From an uncultured Clostridia bacterium (GTDB lineage Bacteria; Bacillota; Clostridia; Oscillospirales; Acutalibacteraceae), in the NCBI GenBank assembly GCA_947625785.1, contig CANQPS010000006.1, positions 1 to 64,000 of the forward strand: a DNA stretch of 64,000 nucleotides, in the 5' to 3' direction. Positions 1-8,980 of this stretch are shown one piece after another. How positions within the stretch are numbered: the first letter of the stretch is position 1; the number at the start of each line of letters is the position of its first letter. A model generated the notes under the pieces. The model searched no databases. It saw only the letters and a list, made by a program, of their open reading frames with translations, and had not been told where the DNA came from. The translations under genes and the position numbers were made by a program.

Positions 1-25
1 AGTGGAGCTATACGGTTGCAAAAGC

Positions 26-69
26 GTCAAAAAAAGCGTTAGCCCCTAAAATGACACATTTTAGGGGCT
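26..69 (-). terminator. Intrinsic terminator reading leftward
   Basis: A perfect 13-bp stem (41-53 with 57-69, 3-nt loop) is followed on the minus strand by a few bases and then a run of seven T (plus-strand A at 29-35). It lies right after the cotJC remnant and probably was the terminator of that gene. Confidence 0.65.
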
Positions 70-221
70 TCTCTACCTATATCTGTCAATATAGCTTTTA
101 GTTCAGGATATGGCATAGAATATCTTTGACTAAGATATCTTAAAGATGCACTTAATTCTCCATCAGGACCGCCTAATTGCAATATGTTATAATGGTTAGT
201 TTTTAAGTATCCTGTATGCAA
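39..221 (-). pseudogene. Remnant of CotJC-type manganese catalase (spore coat protein)
   Basis: The translated fragment contains LGGPDGELSASLRYLSQRY and then MPYPELKAILTDIG, which closely matches the N-terminal part of clostridial/bacillar CotJC manganese catalases as I remember them. CotJC proteins are about 190 aa; here only about 45 matching residues survive. The match stops just before the stretch that normally carries the metal-binding ELAH motif and is replaced by an unrelated tail ending at a terminator hairpin. It is therefore a truncated, non-functional remnant that points to a spore-forming lineage. Identification is from sequence memory, without alignment. Confidence 0.6.
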
Positions 222-282
222 TTTCTATATAATATATCTACTATAAATCCTACAAATTTGCTGTTTATTAAGGCTTTATATA

Positions 283-311
283 TTGACTTTTACTGGATTT
301 TAGTGTACAAT
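283..311 (+). promoter_or_regulatory. Sigma-A-type promoter of the secreted transglutaminase-like gene
   Basis: TTGACT at 283-288, a 17-nt spacer, then TACAAT at 306-311. It lies 67 nt before the GTG start chosen for the next gene, which supports the start at 378 over the upstream ATG at 216. Confidence 0.65.
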
Positions 312-377
312 ATAGCTGAAATCCCTTGCAATAAAAGATATTGTGTAGGGAAATTTAATAATAAAGAGGTGTTTTTT

Positions 378-3300
378 GTGAAATTTAAAAAATTATTAGC
401 ATCACTTCTTGTAGCAACTTTAAGTGCATCGGCTTTTCTCATAGGGCCAGGATTATCATTTATGAATAATGATGTGTATGCAGTTGGTACAAGTTCAAGT
501 GAAAAATGTTTTCACTATTTTTATGACCAGTTGCAAGGAAGAACAATAGCGGAAACCGAAAGTTACCAGAAATTCTATAAAGCTATGGAAAAAATGGAAC
601 AGGAAGGAATGTTTAAAAGAGGTGAGGATCTTAATCTTGTAGAAGAAGGTTATTTCACATCAGAAGAGGTTAAATCATTTGCAGAAGGAACATCCAATGT
701 TTTGAATATATTTGGTGCAGCAAGAGATGCATACAGTGCAGATCATCCAAATGTTTTCTATGTTGATTTTTCTTCTTTATCGATAAGAATAACAAGCAAG
801 TCTGACGGAACATACAATTTTTATATGGGCTCAGGCAGACGAGACAACTATCGTAACGAGGCTTTTAAGAGTGAAAAGGAAGTAGAAACTGCAATTGAAA
901 AATATGAGGAGAGTTTTCAGGCAGCTTTGGCAGTAATAAGAAAAAATTCTCAGGAGCTTGCAGATCAAAGATATAGAGTTGATAATAACATTCGTGAAGC
1001 AGATACAGATGAATATGTAGGCAAGGGTACAATAGAAAATGTTGATATTGTAGAAGCCGCCCACGACTATGTTACAAAGAATACTTCTTATAGATTAGAA
1101 GATAAGTTTGATAGTAATGACAGTGATGTGTATCTTATAAGAACTTCTTATGGCTCATTTGTAAATCAAAAGGCAGTATGTGAAGGCTATGCGAGAGCGT
1201 TTAAGTCTATAATGGATGAATATGGCATTCCTTGTATACTTGTTTACGGAGCATATAGACATAGTGAAGATGTATATGAACTTCATATGTGGAGTTATGT
1301 AGAACTTGAAGATGAAAAGGGTAATTCTAAATGGTATGCAGTTGACCCTACAATGGACGATCCATATAATAAAGACTTAACCAGACCACTTGGGGTAGAT
1401 GGTTATGAATCTCACGAATATCTTATGAAGGGCGACAACAAAATGGGAGTGAAGTATGCTCCAAGTGGAATTATGTCAGAATCCAATTATGAATTTACAT
1501 ATCCATCTCTTTCATATGATAACTATACAGGAGAAATAGTTTTCAATTCCAATGGCTTTGTTGTGGATTTGGAACGCAGCGGTATAGAAGGAGTCGACAG
1601 TGGACTTCTAAAAATGAGCTATAATAGTATGGGCTTCAAACAGGCAAGAGAAGCAGGTTATTATTTGCTTATCAATCAGTTTGATTCAGAAGAGGGTAAG
1701 ATGACAGGCTGGACATATATGACCGACCCTGAAATTATGGGAAACCCATATTATTCAGATGTTATAAATGAAGATGGAACATCTTATGTGTCAATGCAGT
1801 TGCCACAAGTACCTTATGTACAATATGGTGTTACAACTATAAAACCAGAAACATACGAAATACATGGTGTAACTTTTGAAGATTCTATATTCTATGGAAC
1901 AACATATGATATATTGGCAAGAACAGATATGATTTATAATAAGTGGGGTAATTATCAAGGACCTCCTTATCCATTAAATATAAGTCCTGTACTTACAAGT
2001 GCATTAATGATAGATGGCACCGATTACCAAGTTAGATATGAATTTGATAGAGATGTAATTCTTTCGGGTTCAGTTGATGATGTTCAGCTTGATGTAAATG
2101 TAATTGATATGTATGGAATTAAGAATGATTCAGCTATTAAGCACAGTAAATTTGGTAATATGACTATCGAATATAAAGATGGCACAAGTGATACATTTAG
2201 TCTTGAAGGCAGAATAAATGATATTACACAGAGAGATGATACTCCGGAAGCTTCCTCATTAGAAGAAAAGATAGTAAGTGCTATTTCGTTTGATTTTAAA
2301 CCAAGTGATATGTATGCTGATGATAATGTATTTTATGAGTTTACATTTAGGGGCGTTGAAGGAAAGAGCAGTGGAAAAACTCCAATGAGTTTTTCATATC
2401 TTGCTTGCCATAGATGTGCAGCATATGCGTTCCAATCACAAGGTTATGATTGGAATGTATTTGGTAAACCAACACTTATGGATGATTTAAGTTCAATGGA
2501 TGTTGATTTTTCAAATTGGAAAGTTTCAGAAAGCAGCAAAGATGTAGGAGAAACTGACGAAGATATTTTAAAAGCTTTGGAAGGTCTTACACATAGAATG
2601 GTTCTTGTTTCTACAACCCCAAATGAAGAACAACAGACAAATCTTGAAAATGCACTTGCAGAAGACAGCAATGTATCAAGCGAACTTTTAAATTCTGATG
2701 CAGTTGATAAGGATAAGATAGAGTATTATAACATTAACCTTACACTTTGCAAAAAGCAAATAGTTAGTACAGGTCAAGCAGTTCGTGTTACATTAGGATT
2801 CCCGGCTGGTTATGGTCCTGAAGATAAAGGTACAACATTTAAAGTTTACCACTTTAAAACAGATGACAGCGGAAATGTTGTGGGAGTTAATGAAATTCCT
2901 TGTGAAATTACAGAATACGGTTTAGTAGTGTATTGTGACGAATTCAGCCCATTTGCAATAGTTCCTGTTGATATAGAAGCAGTAGAAAATTCAGACACTA
3001 TTTCAGCAGAAACCAAAGCAGAAATAAAAGAAGCAGCATCACATAAGACAATACTTTACTCTACAACTTTTGGAGGAACGATTGAAAGTGATGATAATTC
3101 AGGTACAATAATATTAAAAGATGGTGACAGTGCAACTATTAAAATTACTGCTGATGAAGGCTACTATATAGATACAGTAACAGTAGGCGGAGTAATTGTT
3201 GATGAAAATGATAGTGGTACAAAAGAAATTACACTTTCTTATGAAGAGTTACCAGAGGGTTCAACAGTAATAGAAGCACAATTTGTGGCTAAATCTGTTG

Positions 3301-4235
3301 TAGAAAATATGGCTGAAAACGAAACAACAGTTAAACCATCTATTACTGCACATAACTTTAATCCGGCAAGTGGTGTATGTGACCATTGTGGAACATTACA
3401 AGATGGTTTCACATCAGTTGCAGGACATAGCCTTACTCTCGAAGGCAATATAGGAGTAAACTTCTATATGTGTATTAATGAAGAGAATGTAAGCAATGCA
3501 AAAGCAATAATTAAACTTCCTGACGGAACACAAAAAGAGGTTAATGTAGAAGACTTAAAAGTAAACGGAGTAGTTCCTGGACTTGATGAAAGTAATACAT
3601 ATTATAAGATTACTTGTGAAGTTTCAGCGAAGGATATAAAATCTCCGTTATCGGTTCAAATAGTTTCAGGTGACTTAAAAGGAACTGTATACACATATAT
3701 GGTAGCTGATTATATCAGTTCGGTAGAGAATGATACAACAGGTAGTTTTGATTCATTAAAGCCTCTCGTTTCTGCAATGAGTAATTATGGAACAAATGCT
3801 TCTAAGTTCTTTGCAAAAGAAACAGTGGAAGAAACTGACGAAATGAAAGATATTACAGCAGAAAATCTTGCAGAATATAAGGCTGTAATAACAGGCACAT
3901 TGCCGGAAGGAATTGAATATTTATCTTCGAGTTTAATTCTTGAATCGCAAACAACACTTCGTCATTATTTCAAGGTTGAAAATGGTGTAGATATAAGTAG
4001 CTACAATTTTGAAGGACCTCAGGTAGATGGATATTATTATATTGATATTGAAAATATTGCAGCACAGGATTTAGATAAAACTCAAACAATAACAGTTGGA
4101 GGGTATACAATCACTTGTAGTCCATTAAGTTATGTATATGCCGTTCTTAACAGTAAAAAAGCTGATGAGAATTTACGAAACCTTGTTAAATCTGTTTATA
4201 TCTATAATGCAGAGGCTAATAATTATTTTGATTAA
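378..4235 (+). CDS. Large secreted protein with transglutaminase-like (cysteine peptidase) domain
   Basis: About 1285 aa. The GTG start at 378 was chosen because AAAGAGGTG sits just upstream, a good promoter lies at 283-311, and the product then begins with a classical signal peptide (KFKK, hydrophobic stretch, cleavage near VYA-VG). A transglutaminase-like catalytic triad is visible: Cys268 in VCEGYARAFK, His303 in ELHMWSY and Asp323 in AVDPTMDD. Residues about 890-965 resemble an InlB-type bacterial surface repeat (GYYIDTVTVGG), followed by a CxxC pair (CDHCG) and a C-terminal domain with the GNIGVNFYM motif often seen in gut Clostridia surface proteins. No LPXTG or dockerin is seen. It may be an extracellular peptidase or crosslinking enzyme. 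Only 27 nt separate it from the following small peptide gene, so both may share a transcript. Confidence 0.75.
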   Translation: MKFKKLLASLLVATLSASAFLIGPGLSFMNNDVYAVGTSSSEKCFHYFYDQLQGRTIAETESYQKFYKAMEKMEQEGMFKRGEDLNLVEEGYFTSEEVKSFAEGTSNVLNIFGAARDAYSADHPNVFYVDFSSLSIRITSKSDGTYNFYMGSGRRDNYRNEAFKSEKEVETAIEKYEESFQAALAVIRKNSQELADQRYRVDNNIREADTDEYVGKGTIENVDIVEAAHDYVTKNTSYRLEDKFDSNDSDVYLIRTSYGSFVNQKAVCEGYARAFKSIMDEYGIPCILVYGAYRHSEDVYELHMWSYVELEDEKGNSKWYAVDPTMDDPYNKDLTRPLGVDGYESHEYLMKGDNKMGVKYAPSGIMSESNYEFTYPSLSYDNYTGEIVFNSNGFVVDLERSGIEGVDSGLLKMSYNSMGFKQAREAGYYLLINQFDSEEGKMTGWTYMTDPEIMGNPYYSDVINEDGTSYVSMQLPQVPYVQYGVTTIKPETYEIHGVTFEDSIFYGTTYDILARTDMIYNKWGNYQGPPYPLNISPVLTSALMIDGTDYQVRYEFDRDVILSGSVDDVQLDVNVIDMYGIKNDSAIKHSKFGNMTIEYKDGTSDTFSLEGRINDITQRDDTPEASSLEEKIVSAISFDFKPSDMYADDNVFYEFTFRGVEGKSSGKTPMSFSYLACHRCAAYAFQSQGYDWNVFGKPTLMDDLSSMDVDFSNWKVSESSKDVGETDEDILKALEGLTHRMVLVSTTPNEEQQTNLENALAEDSNVSSELLNSDAVDKDKIEYYNINLTLCKKQIVSTGQAVRVTLGFPAGYGPEDKGTTFKVYHFKTDDSGNVVGVNEIPCEITEYGLVVYCDEFSPFAIVPVDIEAVENSDTISAETKAEIKEAASHKTILYSTTFGGTIESDDNSGTIILKDGDSATIKITADEGYYIDTVTVGGVIVDENDSGTKEITLSYEELPEGSTVIEAQFVAKSVVENMAENETTVKPSITAHNFNPASGVCDHCGTLQDGFTSVAGHSLTLEGNIGVNFYMCINEENVSNAKAIIKLPDGTQKEVNVEDLKVNGVVPGLDESNTYYKITCEVSAKDIKSPLSVQIVSGDLKGTVYTYMVADYISSVENDTTGSFDSLKPLVSAMSNYGTNASKFFAKETVEETDEMKDITAENLAEYKAVITGTLPEGIEYLSSSLILESQTTLRHYFKVENGVDISSYNFEGPQVDGYYYIDIENIAAQDLDKTQTITVGGYTITCSPLSYVYAVLNSKKADENLRNLVKSVYIYNAEANNYFD

Positions 4236-4262
4236 ATTAATTTAAGAAAGGATTGATATTTG

Positions 4263-4382
4263 ATGAAGGAAATGTACAAAACCCCTGAAATGGAAATTAT
4301 TCAATTTGATTGTGAAGATGTTATCACAACAAGCGGTATAACAGCAGATGATAATGAAGTACCTGGTATGCCGTTAGAATAA
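4263..4382 (+). CDS. 39-aa peptide, possible RiPP precursor
   Basis: ATG at 4263 with AGAAAGGA upstream (4245-4252), ending TAA at 4380-4382. The N-terminal half carries the pattern YKTPEMEIIQFDCEDVITTS, the shape of a recognition leader. The C-terminal tail is acidic and Ser/Thr-poor (GITADDNEVPGMPLE). Small proteins of this pattern are, as I recall, frequent and uncharacterised in gut Clostridia. Its position directly before kinase, PqqD-like, S24/S26 peptidase and nucleotidyltransferase genes suggests it is the substrate peptide of that set. This is inference; no known modification site can be named. The single Cys, the TTS motif and the C-terminus are candidates. Confidence 0.7.
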   Translation: MKEMYKTPEMEIIQFDCEDVITTSGITADDNEVPGMPLE

Positions 4383-4412
4383 TATAAGTTGTTATTAATT
4401 TATTAAGTAGCT

Positions 4413-4445
4413 AAACACGTCTTTCGGTTTTGAGAGGCGTGTTTT
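4413..4445 (+). terminator. Hairpin after the peptide gene, possible partial terminator
   Basis: AAACACG (4413-4419) pairs with CGTGTTT and ends in a short T run. It separates the peptide gene from the kinase gene, which has no obvious promoter of its own, so read-through with higher expression of the peptide is plausible. Confidence 0.5.
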
Positions 4446-4479
4446 GGCATTAATAGTATCGTATAAGGTGAATAATGTT

Positions 4480-5211
4480 ATGATAAATACCTATAAAATA
4501 GCAGATATTTGTATAGAGATATGCTCGATTTATGAAGATGTTCATAATCTTTGTAAAAATTATTTATTTTATGGAAATCCCGAGTTTACTGTTAAGACAA
4601 CACAAAGCGACATAGAATATGAGCGTAATAAATCCGAAACAGAGGATATAAAAGAAGGTATTTCTATTCGCAGCTTTTCGAACAGTTATCTTGAAACTCT
4701 TGCAATATATAGGCAGATAGCAGAAAAGATGATAGATTTTGGAATTATTTTATTTCACGGCTCTGTTGTAGCAGTAGATGGAATAGGTTATCTTTTTACT
4801 GCAAAAAGTGGAACAGGTAAATCAACACATACAAGACTTTGGCGAGAATATTTCGGAGAACGGGCTATTATGGTTAATGATGATAAGCCACTTTTACGGA
4901 TAAAAAACGATGGTGTGCAGGTTTATGGAACTGCTTGGGACGGTAAACACAGATTAAGTAGTAATATATCAGTACCATTGAAATCAATATGTATTCTTAC
5001 GAGAGCAGAAGGGAATAATATAGAGAATATTTCAAAAAATGATGCTTATCCGGTAATTTTGCAGCAGGTATATCGTCCAAAAAGCGTAGAAAATATGAAA
5101 AAACTCCTTTTATGTATTGATGAATTATCGTCAAAAGTCAAATTTTATAGACTTAGTTGTAATATGGATATTAGTGCGGCAGAAGTTGCTTATAACGGAA
5201 TGAAAGGATAA
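4480..5211 (+). CDS. HprK-like serine kinase / PEPCK-like P-loop protein
   Basis: About 243 aa from ATG 4480 (AAGGTG at 4465-4470, 9-nt spacing; an upstream TTG at 4444 lies in the hairpin and is rejected). The P-loop reads AKSGTGKSTHTRLW at residues about 108-121, followed by NDDKPLL, which fits the HPr kinase/PEPCK-like fold. It is shorter than true HprK (about 310 aa) and lacks its N-terminal domain. Members of this type occur in peptide-modification loci, for example phosphorylating lasso peptides. Here it probably acts on the 39-aa peptide or on its intermediate, in the cytoplasm. It is followed 6 nt later by the PqqD-like gene. Confidence 0.75.
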   Translation: MINTYKIADICIEICSIYEDVHNLCKNYLFYGNPEFTVKTTQSDIEYERNKSETEDIKEGISIRSFSNSYLETLAIYRQIAEKMIDFGIILFHGSVVAVDGIGYLFTAKSGTGKSTHTRLWREYFGERAIMVNDDKPLLRIKNDGVQVYGTAWDGKHRLSSNISVPLKSICILTRAEGNNIENISKNDAYPVILQQVYRPKSVENMKKLLLCIDELSSKVKFYRLSCNMDISAAEVAYNGMKG

Positions 5212-5217
5212 AATTTT

Positions 5218-5478
5218 ATGAAACTTAGAGATGGATTTATTACTCATAATACAGATGGCAAACATATTATGGTGTCAAGCGGAAACAATGATTTTAATGG
5301 ACTAATTTATAATAATGATACAGCGGCATTTATTGTTGAGTGTCTTAAAACTGAAATAAGTAAGGAAGAAATTGTATCAAAAATGCTTGAAAAATATGAT
5401 GCGAAACAAGATATAATATCAGCAGATGTAGAAAAGATTTTAAATATTCTTCGTGGTATAGGGGCAATAGATGAGTAA
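5218..5478 (+). CDS. PqqD-family peptide-binding protein (RiPP recognition element)
   Basis: 86 aa with the expected PqqD-like layout: an N-terminal beta part (GFITHNTDGKHIMVS), LIYNNDTAAFIVECL, and helices ending in LNILRGIGAIDE. PqqD-like proteins bind the leader of a precursor peptide and deliver it to modifying enzymes. Here the likely partner is the 39-aa peptide at 4263. Its 3' end overlaps the next gene by 8 nt, indicating translational coupling. Confidence 0.8.
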   Translation: MKLRDGFITHNTDGKHIMVSSGNNDFNGLIYNNDTAAFIVECLKTEISKEEIVSKMLEKYDAKQDIISADVEKILNILRGIGAIDE

Positions 5479-5902
5479 GAGTACTTTTGAAGAAGAAATA
5501 AAAAGAACAGGGAAACTGATTTATACAAATATAGGGGACAGTATGATGCCTTTAATTCGTGAGAAAAGGGACTTGTTGATTATAGAAAAAGTAAATGGAA
5601 GATTAAAGAAGTATGATATTCCACTATATAAAAGAGATACAGGACAGTATGTATTGCATAGAATTTTAAAAGTACGGAAAAATGACTATGTAATTTGTGG
5701 AGATAATAGATGGCACAAGGAATATGGTATTACAGATCAACATATTATCGGAATATTAACAGGTATAGTTCGTGATGGGCGTAGAATATCGACTAAGGAT
5801 AAAAGATATTTGTTATATGTTCATATTTGGTGTGATTTTTTTTACATAAGAGCATCTATTTTAAGGATTAAATCTTTTCTGAGGAGGTGGCTGAAGAAGT
5901 GA
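5471..5902 (+). CDS. S24/S26 family peptidase, signal-peptidase-like
   Basis: 143 aa. The motif GDSMMPLI places the nucleophile Ser at residue 24, and VLHRIL places a His at 63, followed by ICGDNRWHKEYG. That is the Ser/His arrangement of ER/archaeal/SipW-type S26 enzymes rather than the Ser/Lys of classical LepB. There is no strong N-terminal membrane anchor; a hydrophobic stretch near the C-terminus (LLYVHIWCDFFYIRASIL) may tether it. It probably processes the peptide encoded upstream. The stop codon overlaps the next start as GTGA (5899-5902). Confidence 0.7.
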   Translation: MSKSTFEEEIKRTGKLIYTNIGDSMMPLIREKRDLLIIEKVNGRLKKYDIPLYKRDTGQYVLHRILKVRKNDYVICGDNRWHKEYGITDQHIIGILTGIVRDGRRISTKDKRYLLYVHIWCDFFYIRASILRIKSFLRRWLKK

Positions 5903-7011
5903 AAAAAACAGGTTATTATATGTTATATTTAGCATACTGTGCAGTAAATGAAATTAAACCGGATTTATCAAAAATTTCCGAAATTGATATGGAAGAGTTA
6001 TATAATATTTCTCAATTTCACAATATAACATCAATGATTTGTATGGCTTTAGAATCAGGAGGAATTAAAGTATCACAGAAATGGATTGAGGCAAAATATA
6101 AGGCAATTCGCAAGAATATTTTGCTTGATACTGAACGAGAAAAAATTTTTGAATTTATGGATAAAAATGGCATTTGGCATATGCAGTTAAAGGGTGCAAT
6201 TTTAAAGGATATGTATCCAAGGATTGGTATGCGACAGATGTCAGATAATGATATATTATATGATTCGTCATTTCAGCAACAGCTTAATGAGTATATGAAA
6301 CAGAATGGATATACCTATGAAAAGGCAGAAAGGACTTATCCGGATGTTTATATGAAACCGCCTGTTTATAATTATGAAATGCACACATCACTTTTTACAT
6401 ATAAAAATAAATTTTATGATTATTACATTGATATAAAAAGTAAGCTGATAAAAGATAATAATAGCCCATATGAATATAATTTTACTGATGAAGATTTTTA
6501 TATTTATATAACTGCCCACGAATATAAGCATTATAGTAATAATGGTACAGGAATAAGGTCGTTATTAGATTGTTTTGTGTATATAAAAGAAAAGAAAAAT
6601 CTTAATTGGGATTATATTAACGGTGAGTTTAAAAAGTTAGGGATACAGGACTTTGAGTATAAGACACGAATTTTAGCAGAGAAGATATTTAAGGATTTCA
6701 GCATTGATAAATTATCAGATGATGAAAAGGAAATGTTGAAATATTATTTATATTCGGGTACATATGGTACATTTAATAACTCTATAAAAAATAGAAAGCA
6801 AAATATGAATGCTGACACAAAATCCAAGTATATTTTAAAGCGTATTTTTCCGGATATGGAATTTTATCGTATATACTATCCATTTTTTTATCGTCATAAA
6901 ATATTGTTGCCAATTGGGTGGACTTATCGGCTAATTCGTGCATTGATTTTTAGGAGGAAAAAGATAATTAATGAAATGAAAGTTGTCGAAAATTTAATGA
7001 ATAGTGATTAA
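5899..7011 (+). CDS. Nucleotidyltransferase family protein (NTase, PF14907-like)
   Basis: About 370 aa. The GTG at 5899 was chosen because it overlaps the preceding TGA (GTGA) with GAGGAGG at 5881-5887; the in-frame GTG at 5887 lies inside that ribosome binding site. The stretch MQLKGAILKDMYP, then MRQMSDNDILYD resembles the catalytic region of uncharacterised nucleotidyltransferases (acidic DxD-like residues in the SDNDILYD segment). Proteins of this family accompany kinases and PqqD-like proteins in several peptide-modification clusters. Last gene of the operon; a terminator follows. Confidence 0.7.
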   Translation: MKKTGYYMLYLAYCAVNEIKPDLSKISEIDMEELYNISQFHNITSMICMALESGGIKVSQKWIEAKYKAIRKNILLDTEREKIFEFMDKNGIWHMQLKGAILKDMYPRIGMRQMSDNDILYDSSFQQQLNEYMKQNGYTYEKAERTYPDVYMKPPVYNYEMHTSLFTYKNKFYDYYIDIKSKLIKDNNSPYEYNFTDEDFYIYITAHEYKHYSNNGTGIRSLLDCFVYIKEKKNLNWDYINGEFKKLGIQDFEYKTRILAEKIFKDFSIDKLSDDEKEMLKYYLYSGTYGTFNNSIKNRKQNMNADTKSKYILKRIFPDMEFYRIYYPFFYRHKILLPIGWTYRLIRALIFRRKKIINEMKVVENLMNSD

Positions 7012-7030
7012 AGACGGAAAATATATAATA

Positions 7031-7065
7031 AAACATCTGTAATTTATGAGAAATTGCAGATGTTT
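7031..7065 (+). terminator. Terminator of the peptide-modification operon
   Basis: A 15-bp stem (7031-7045 with 7051-7065, one G-T pair) about 20 nt after the stop of the nucleotidyltransferase gene; the right arm ends in TTT followed by ACAT. Confidence 0.65.
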
Positions 7066-7086
7066 TACATAAATGAAAAAAATCTA

Positions 7087-7115
7087 TTTACAAAATTTAT
7101 AAATAATGATAGTAT
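7087..7115 (+). promoter_or_regulatory. Promoter of the small basic protein gene
   Basis: TTTACA (7087-7092), 17-nt spacer, TAGTAT (7110-7115), 24 nt ahead of the GTG start at 7140. Confidence 0.55.
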
Positions 7116-7139
7116 GGTAGTGAGAAAGGAATGATTTTT

Positions 7140-7328
7140 GTGGAAAAATTTACGCCATTTGATAAGATGTCCAAGAAAAAACAGCGAGAGTTAAATCAAA
7201 GAAAGCGAAAAACTTGGGGGAATATCAATCCCATAACAAGAACAAGTAAAAATTTAAAGGTTTATGATAGGCGAAATGCTCAGAAATGGAGTGATGACTT
7301 CAAATCTGAGCCTTATATTTATAATTAA
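7140..7328 (+). CDS. Conserved small basic protein of unknown function
   Basis: 62 aa from GTG 7140; GAAAGGA at 7124-7130 gives 9-nt spacing, whereas the ATG at 7131 abuts the ribosome binding site. Very rich in Lys/Arg (MSKKKQRELNQRKRK). The NPITRTSKN and YDRRNAQKW parts resemble a short conserved clostridial family that I know only as hypothetical. It may bind nucleic acid or the ribosome, but that is only suggested by charge. Monocistronic, with its own promoter. Confidence 0.65.
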   Translation: MEKFTPFDKMSKKKQRELNQRKRKTWGNINPITRTSKNLKVYDRRNAQKWSDDFKSEPYIYN

Positions 7329-7341
7329 AGGGGGAAGTATT

Positions 7342-7527
7342 TTATTTATTTTTCTTACTTAAAGCACCAAAAATCAAAGCAGGAACAGCAAAACCACTTG
7401 AAATCAGACCAAATATAAATGATTGGTCAACCCGTTCCAATGCAGATAAGACCATAGCTATGATTAATGAGATTACGGATATTGTTATACAAACGATAGA
7501 TAATGATAATTTAACATATTTGCTCAT
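7342..7527 (-). CDS. Small membrane protein, two transmembrane segments
   Basis: 61 aa. Two hydrophobic helices (about residues 6-28 and 36-55) are joined by a short polar loop; the C-terminus is KKNK. AAGGTGG lies upstream of the ATG on the minus strand. Family not recognised. Confidence 0.55.
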   Translation of the reverse strand: MSKYVKLSLSIVCITISVISLIIAMVLSALERVDQSFIFGLISSGFAVPALIFGALSKKNK

Positions 7528-7580
7528 TTATAGTATTCCACCTTTTTATATAGTAGATGTAATTAAATTATAATCAAAAA

Positions 7581-8966
7581 TTATATTGTAGTCAAGTATA
7601 ATGAAAAATGGTTATTTTTGCTGTCGAATACAATTTTATCTATAAAAGTTTTATATAAATCATTTTTCTCGATGCTTGATATTTTAGGGTTTGAAACTTG
7701 ATTATATATATTTGTATATTTAGTATTTATAGTTTTATAATTTTGGGAATTAAGTATTTTTTCATTTAATAAAGATATTTCCTTTTGTATTTTAGACTTA
7801 CTGTTGATGTATTCAGAAATAGTATATGCACCACATTCAAATGCTTCCTTAATTCTAAGAAGTTTATTATCAAGTTTAGTTAAGTTTTTTTTATAGAAAT
7901 TTTCATTATCAATTTTATTATTATCATTGATTGCTATTTTAAATTCTGAGATAAAAATATATTTTATTATATTATTAATAAGTAAAGATAATTTATTTAT
8001 AGAGATGTAATGTGATGTATAACAACTTCCCTTTGAATAGTTGTTGCATTGAATTCCCTTGTTATTTTTAACGAGGGTAGCACCGCAGGTACTGCAGCGT
8101 ATAATACCTTGAAAATCAAATTTTACCAATGCAGCATCACGAGAATATTTTTTATATTTAGATTTATTATATAAAAATCTTGATTGGGCATTAATCCAAT
8201 CTTCGTTTGAAATAATAGAAGTATGTTTTCCGTTTACAAAAACAGTATTATTAGAATCGAGCGTATTCCAATGAATTTTTCCTATATATGTAGGATTATT
8301 AAGTATGTATTTGATAGTTCTATTTTCAAATAAATTGCCTCTGTTAGTTCTGTAACCGTTATCGTTAAGCCATTGAGCGATATTTCTGCAGCCTATGCCA
8401 TCAGAGTAAAGTTTAAAGATTTTTTGTATTATAAGTGATTTATCATAATCGACAGTAAGTTTTTTGTCAATCATTTTATAGCCAAAAGGGGCAACGGAAC
8501 AATGTTCACCGCGCATAGCTTTTTCTTTCATACCTCGTTTTACTTCTTCGGCGAGATTTATACTATAATATTCGTCCATAGCCTCTATAAGTGCTTCAAT
8601 AAGTATTGAGATTTTATCATCTCCAATATTTTCGGTTATAGAAATTACATCAATACCAAGTTCTTTTCTCAGCATAGTTTTATATATGATACTATCTTGT
8701 CTGTTACGGGCAAATCTTGAAAATTTCCATAATAATATACATTCAAATGGTTTAGGTTTTTGTTTAGCAATATAAATCATACGATTAAATTGCGTTCTTT
8801 TAGCGGTATTGCGTCCGGATATACCATCATCAATAAAAATAAACTCGTCTGGTATGGAGTAATTATGTATTTTAGCATATTGTTTAATTGCTTTTAATTG
8901 AGATGCAGGAGAATATTCAGTTTGTTCCTCCGTCGAAACTCTAATATAACAAGATGCGATTTTCAT
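7581..8966 (-). CDS. Serine recombinase (resolvase/invertase, large-type)
   Basis: 461 aa. The N-terminal catalytic domain shows YIRVSTEEQTEYS (the nucleophile Ser is in RVS), DDGISGRNT and LWKFSRFARNRQD. It is followed by the recombinase domain (GEHCSVAPFGYKM) and a zinc-ribbon-like segment CSTCGATLV...CNNYSKGSC, then a coiled-coil-rich C-terminus. This is the domain order of large serine recombinases used by phages, SCCmec-type elements and DNA inverters. It is somewhat shorter than many integrases. No other phage or conjugation genes lie next to it, so it is either an orphan integrase left by a lost element or acts on a nearby site. Strong AT bias. Confidence 0.88.
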   Translation of the reverse strand: MKIASCYIRVSTEEQTEYSPASQLKAIKQYAKIHNYSIPDEFIFIDDGISGRNTAKRTQFNRMIYIAKQKPKPFECILLWKFSRFARNRQDSIIYKTMLRKELGIDVISITENIGDDKISILIEALIEAMDEYYSINLAEEVKRGMKEKAMRGEHCSVAPFGYKMIDKKLTVDYDKSLIIQKIFKLYSDGIGCRNIAQWLNDNGYRTNRGNLFENRTIKYILNNPTYIGKIHWNTLDSNNTVFVNGKHTSIISNEDWINAQSRFLYNKSKYKKYSRDAALVKFDFQGIIRCSTCGATLVKNNKGIQCNNYSKGSCYTSHYISINKLSLLINNIIKYIFISEFKIAINDNNKIDNENFYKKNLTKLDNKLLRIKEAFECGAYTISEYINSKSKIQKEISLLNEKILNSQNYKTINTKYTNIYNQVSNPKISSIEKNDLYKTFIDKIVFDSKNNHFSLYLTTI

Positions 8967-8980
8967 ATTATATCAACCCC

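Noticed and set aside
216-377. Upstream extension of the secreted transglutaminase-like protein
   Set aside because: The promoter at 283-311, the ribosome binding site at 363-371 and the signal peptide all support the GTG at 378.
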